Assembly (NCBI RefSeq): GCF_002846575.1
Contig: NZ_PJND01000007.1
Location: forward strand, 248,001-312,000
Source: Flavobacterium lindanitolerans
Lineage (GTDB): Bacteria; Bacteroidota; Bacteroidia; Flavobacteriales; Flavobacteriaceae
DNA length: 64,000 nt
Reading direction: 5' to 3'
Under the pieces are notes generated by a model. It searched no databases. It was not told the origin of the DNA and was given only the letters and a program-made list of their open reading frames with translations. This document shows, piece by piece, positions 62,318 to 64,000 of this stretch; positions within the stretch are counted from its first letter, which is position 1, and each line of letters starts with the position of its first letter. The translations under genes and the position numbers were made by a program.

Positions 62318-62335
62318 CTCTAAATTTTAAATATC

Positions 62336-62725
62336 ATGAAAAAATTAGTTTTAACATCGCTTACATGTTTATCATTAACATTATTCTCTTTCACAAAATC
62401 TACTGAAGCCGGAGTTCAAAGAATTGGACGTGACCTATATGACGTAACTCGTGATACACGCTTCAGCAGTGAAGATCAAACTGTAATCAACAGAACTTTG
62501 CAAACAAAATATAACATTTCTGATGTTGAATTGAAAAGAGCTATGGCCAACGGAGGCATGGCGCTTCAGGCACAAGCTGGTAAAGCAATCTTGAACGAAA
62601 CGTGGTTAAACATTGCTTTAGTTCACAAAAACTTTGTGGTTTGGGATAACGCAAGATTGAGTGACGCAGAAATGGCAGAATTCACTTCTCTATCCAGAAG
62701 AATCGCGGCTTATGCCGGAAACTAG
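62336..62725 (+). CDS. Small secreted protein of unknown family
   Basis: This 129-residue protein has a signal peptide (cleavage probably after STEA, residue 25) and a mature part of about 104 residues with no cysteine. It is predicted helical, with an Ala/Gly-rich patch ANGGMALQAQAGKA at 71-84 and a C-terminus ending AAYAGN. I do not recognise the family, and it lacks the two Cys and the hydrophobic core of SdpC-derived SDP. It is the second gene of the cluster and ends before a strong hairpin (62742-62774) that separates it from the SdpA/B-like pair. It could be a toxin, signal or immunity precursor. Confidence 0.55.
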   Translation: MKKLVLTSLTCLSLTLFSFTKSTEAGVQRIGRDLYDVTRDTRFSSEDQTVINRTLQTKYNISDVELKRAMANGGMALQAQAGKAILNETWLNIALVHKNFVVWDNARLSDAEMAEFTSLSRRIAAYAGN

Positions 62726-62741
62726 TATTCCTGTATTAATT

Positions 62742-62778
62742 AATGCACTATCTGGTTTCTCCGGATAGTGCATTTTAA
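62742..62778 (+). terminator. Hairpin between the small secreted gene and the SdpA-like gene
   Basis: A 14-bp stem (62742-62755 with 62761-62774, one G-T pair; outer arms AATGCACTATC/GATAGTGCATT) has a 5-nt loop, with only four T after it. It may be a partial terminator or an mRNA-stability element inside the operon. Confidence 0.7.
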
Positions 62779-62789
62779 ACTTTATTATT

Positions 62790-63401
62790 ATGATCAAGAA
62801 GCTATTAAACAACCGGATGAAAATATTTTTCTTTTTCCATCTTTTCACTTTGGTAATTACAGGTGTGGTTTCAACCAACCATATCTACTATGTCTACCAC
62901 CAAAAGGAATCAGATAATTTTATTTCGAAAATTCAGAAATTCCAACAAAACAGCTATTGCCAATATTACTACCGATATACGGCTACAGAAACAGGTTTTG
63001 GCTTTTTTGCTCCTAATGTCAAAAGTATGGGATTATTCATGTTTGATTATTGTGACAAGGGTATTGATATAAAATTCCTTACCAATGAAGGAAATTCGAG
63101 ATACACTACTTTAATTTCGAATATGACAGACCATTTAGATAATACTGCCAAAAAGAAAAAAGCAAATAAGATGACCAAACGAGATTTGCTACTTGATCAA
63201 TATGGCGAATTATTGATTAAAAATGTTGCTGCTAAATACCAGTCCAAGATACGGGTCCATAATCCGGGCTGTGACGAAGTAACCTTAAAATATTTTTTAG
63301 TTGAATATCCGTCATTGGCAACAAAAAGCAAAGATCTGGCTAAAAAATACGGACCAATATTAATCAATGTTAAAAATTGGAATTATGAAATTCTTCAATA
63401 A
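62790..63401 (+). CDS. SdpA-like peptide-maturation protein
   Basis: This 203-residue protein has one N-terminal membrane helix (about residues 11-29) and a soluble domain with the motif TGFGFFAPNV at 68-77. That motif corresponds to the GWGFF-type motif I associate with SdpA, the partner of SdpB needed to produce SDP in Bacillus. Cysteines at 57, 88 and 161 could form a disulfide outside the cytoplasm. The next gene, an HTTM protein like SdpB, starts 16 nt before this gene's stop. Both motif and context support SdpA-like, but I rely on memory of the family rather than an alignment. Confidence 0.55.
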   Translation: MIKKLLNNRMKIFFFFHLFTLVITGVVSTNHIYYVYHQKESDNFISKIQKFQQNSYCQYYYRYTATETGFGFFAPNVKSMGLFMFDYCDKGIDIKFLTNEGNSRYTTLISNMTDHLDNTAKKKKANKMTKRDLLLDQYGELLIKNVAAKYQSKIRVHNPGCDEVTLKYFLVEYPSLATKSKDLAKKYGPILINVKNWNYEILQ

Positions 63402-64000
63402 CTCTGTTTCAGAAATAGAATGGAATTCTTTTTTTAGAATTTCCATCGCGCTCTACTGCCTTTTGAATCTTTTTTCCTTTTGGGCAGATATTCCCAATAT
63501 TTTATTGGAAAATGCTTTTATCAAGCCTGAAGTTATTGATCTTGTCTTTGATGGCTACAGCCCTACTCTTGTTGATCTCCATCACTATCTTACAAACTTA
63601 GGCATTACATTGGCATTTGACGATTTCGTATATCTCGTAATATATGTCTATATTTTCATGCTTGGCTTATTGCTTTTGGGTGCTTTTACCAGAGTTGCCG
63701 CTATTGCGTCCTTCATTCTACAGATAATCATTCTAAAATCAATGAACTATTATCTGTATGGTGCAGATTATTTCGCTTCTATGGCTCTTTTTTATTGCAT
63801 AATTTTTCCAAAAGGGAAATTCTCGCTGGATTATATGATTAAGGAATTCAAAATAAATCAATCGTCTTTAAAATGGTCATTGTTATTGCTTCAGGCCCAT
63901 TTATGTGTCATTTATTTCTTTTCCGGCTTGGACAAAGGGCTGGGAATAAACTGGTATAATGGAGAATCTGTCTGGAGAGCTGTTTCCGGTCATAATTATA
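63386..64000 (+). CDS. SdpB-like HTTM membrane protein, partial, apparent frameshift
   Basis: From about 63433 to the right edge, one frame encodes a multi-TM protein with typical HTTM/SdpB blocks: FRISIALYCLLNLFSFW, NYYLYGADYF and YFFSGLDKGLGINWYNGE. That frame has a stop at 63400-63402 and no ATG or GTG before these blocks. The first canonical start is TTG 63463, which would cut off the first helix. The ATG at 63386, overlapping the sdpA-like stop by 16 nt, is one frame away. It reads 15 codons and then meets the T7 run 63429-63435 (heptamer T TTT TTA at 63430-63436), where a -1 slip enters the HTTM frame. Without it the product ends at 63464-63466. A second ATG at 63420 gives only five codons. 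The gene may therefore be frameshift-dependent, phase-variable, mutated or affected by a base error. Confidence 0.6.

Noticed and set aside
63420..63437. Five-codon ATG frame (MEFFF) as a separate peptide
   Set aside because: Too short and most easily explained as part of the HTTM start region; kept only as an alternative start if the T run varies.

Overview
The window looks like chromosomal DNA of a member of the Flavobacteriaceae (Bacteroidota), most likely Flavobacterium or a close relative. Supporting signs are the low G+C content, DUF4296, DUF4271, DUF5686 and DUF3098 family genes, abundant short degenerate repeats between genes, and the Bacteroidota promoter -7 box TAnnTTTG, which I find exactly in front of about two dozen genes. 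Almost everything up to about 61 kb is ordinary core genome. Nothing resembles an integrase, transposase, CRISPR array or rRNA operon.

Layout. 0-3.7 kb: a LuxE-like adenylating enzyme, then a divalent-anion (DASS) transporter paired with an OprO/P-type porin. 3.8-12.6 kb: tyrS, an SDR epimerase, a DUF4296 lipoprotein, dihydroorotase, a dolichyl-phosphate-mannose-synthase-like GT2, DUF4271, hemD, ATP-dependent pckA and DUF423. 12.7-18.6 kb: saccharopine dehydrogenase family protein, an Lrp/AsnC regulator, a YugP-type zinc peptidase and leuS. 18.8-22.2 kb: an envelope/tRNA operon ftsX-DUF3098-uppP-truB-yiiX. 22.2-31.6 kb: phytanoyl-CoA dioxygenase-like and thioredoxin-like genes, pyrH, frr, a DUF5686 protein, a CPA2 antiporter and a LytS/LytTR two-component pair. 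31.7-43.1 kb: asnS, an isolated beta-helix (tailspike-like) gene, rpoN, a PAP2-like membrane protein, an OMP barrel, DUF389, tRNA-Ser(GGA), ansA-plsC, tatD and a retropepsin-like protease. 43.1-49.6 kb: sucB, sucA, a small barrel protein, a hypothetical gene and a polyprenyl diphosphate synthase. 49.6-56.1 kb: a TetR-controlled RND efflux operon (tetR-tolC-hlyD-acrB type). 56.2-61.0 kb: a lipoprotein, a MORN-repeat protein, aspS and a TPR/AraC membrane regulator.

The accessory part is the right end, 61.0-64.0 kb. A membrane-tethered TPR/AraC regulator diverges from a strand-uniform cluster: a lipoprotein with a basic RRKGRR site near its C-terminus, a small secreted protein, a one-TM protein carrying a GFGFFAP motif that resembles SdpA, and a multi-TM HTTM protein resembling SdpB, cut by the window edge. 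SdpA and SdpB mature the SDP killing peptide in Bacillus, but neither secreted protein here looks like SdpC. I therefore read this as a candidate SDP-like peptide toxin or signal locus with unfamiliar precursors. The HTTM gene has no normal start in its own frame: its frame is entered from an upstream ATG through a T7 run containing the heptamer T TTT TTA. That could be a programmed -1 frameshift, a phase-variable tract, a real mutation or a base-calling error. A 38-bp perfect palindrome, with a third copy of its core 12-mer, sits just upstream of a textbook promoter for this cluster.

Regulation in general: several genes appear to be transcribed with almost no leader (SDR epimerase, tatD). 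Rho-independent terminators separate most units. Intergenic spaces hold several families of degenerate inverted or tandem repeats typical of flavobacteria.
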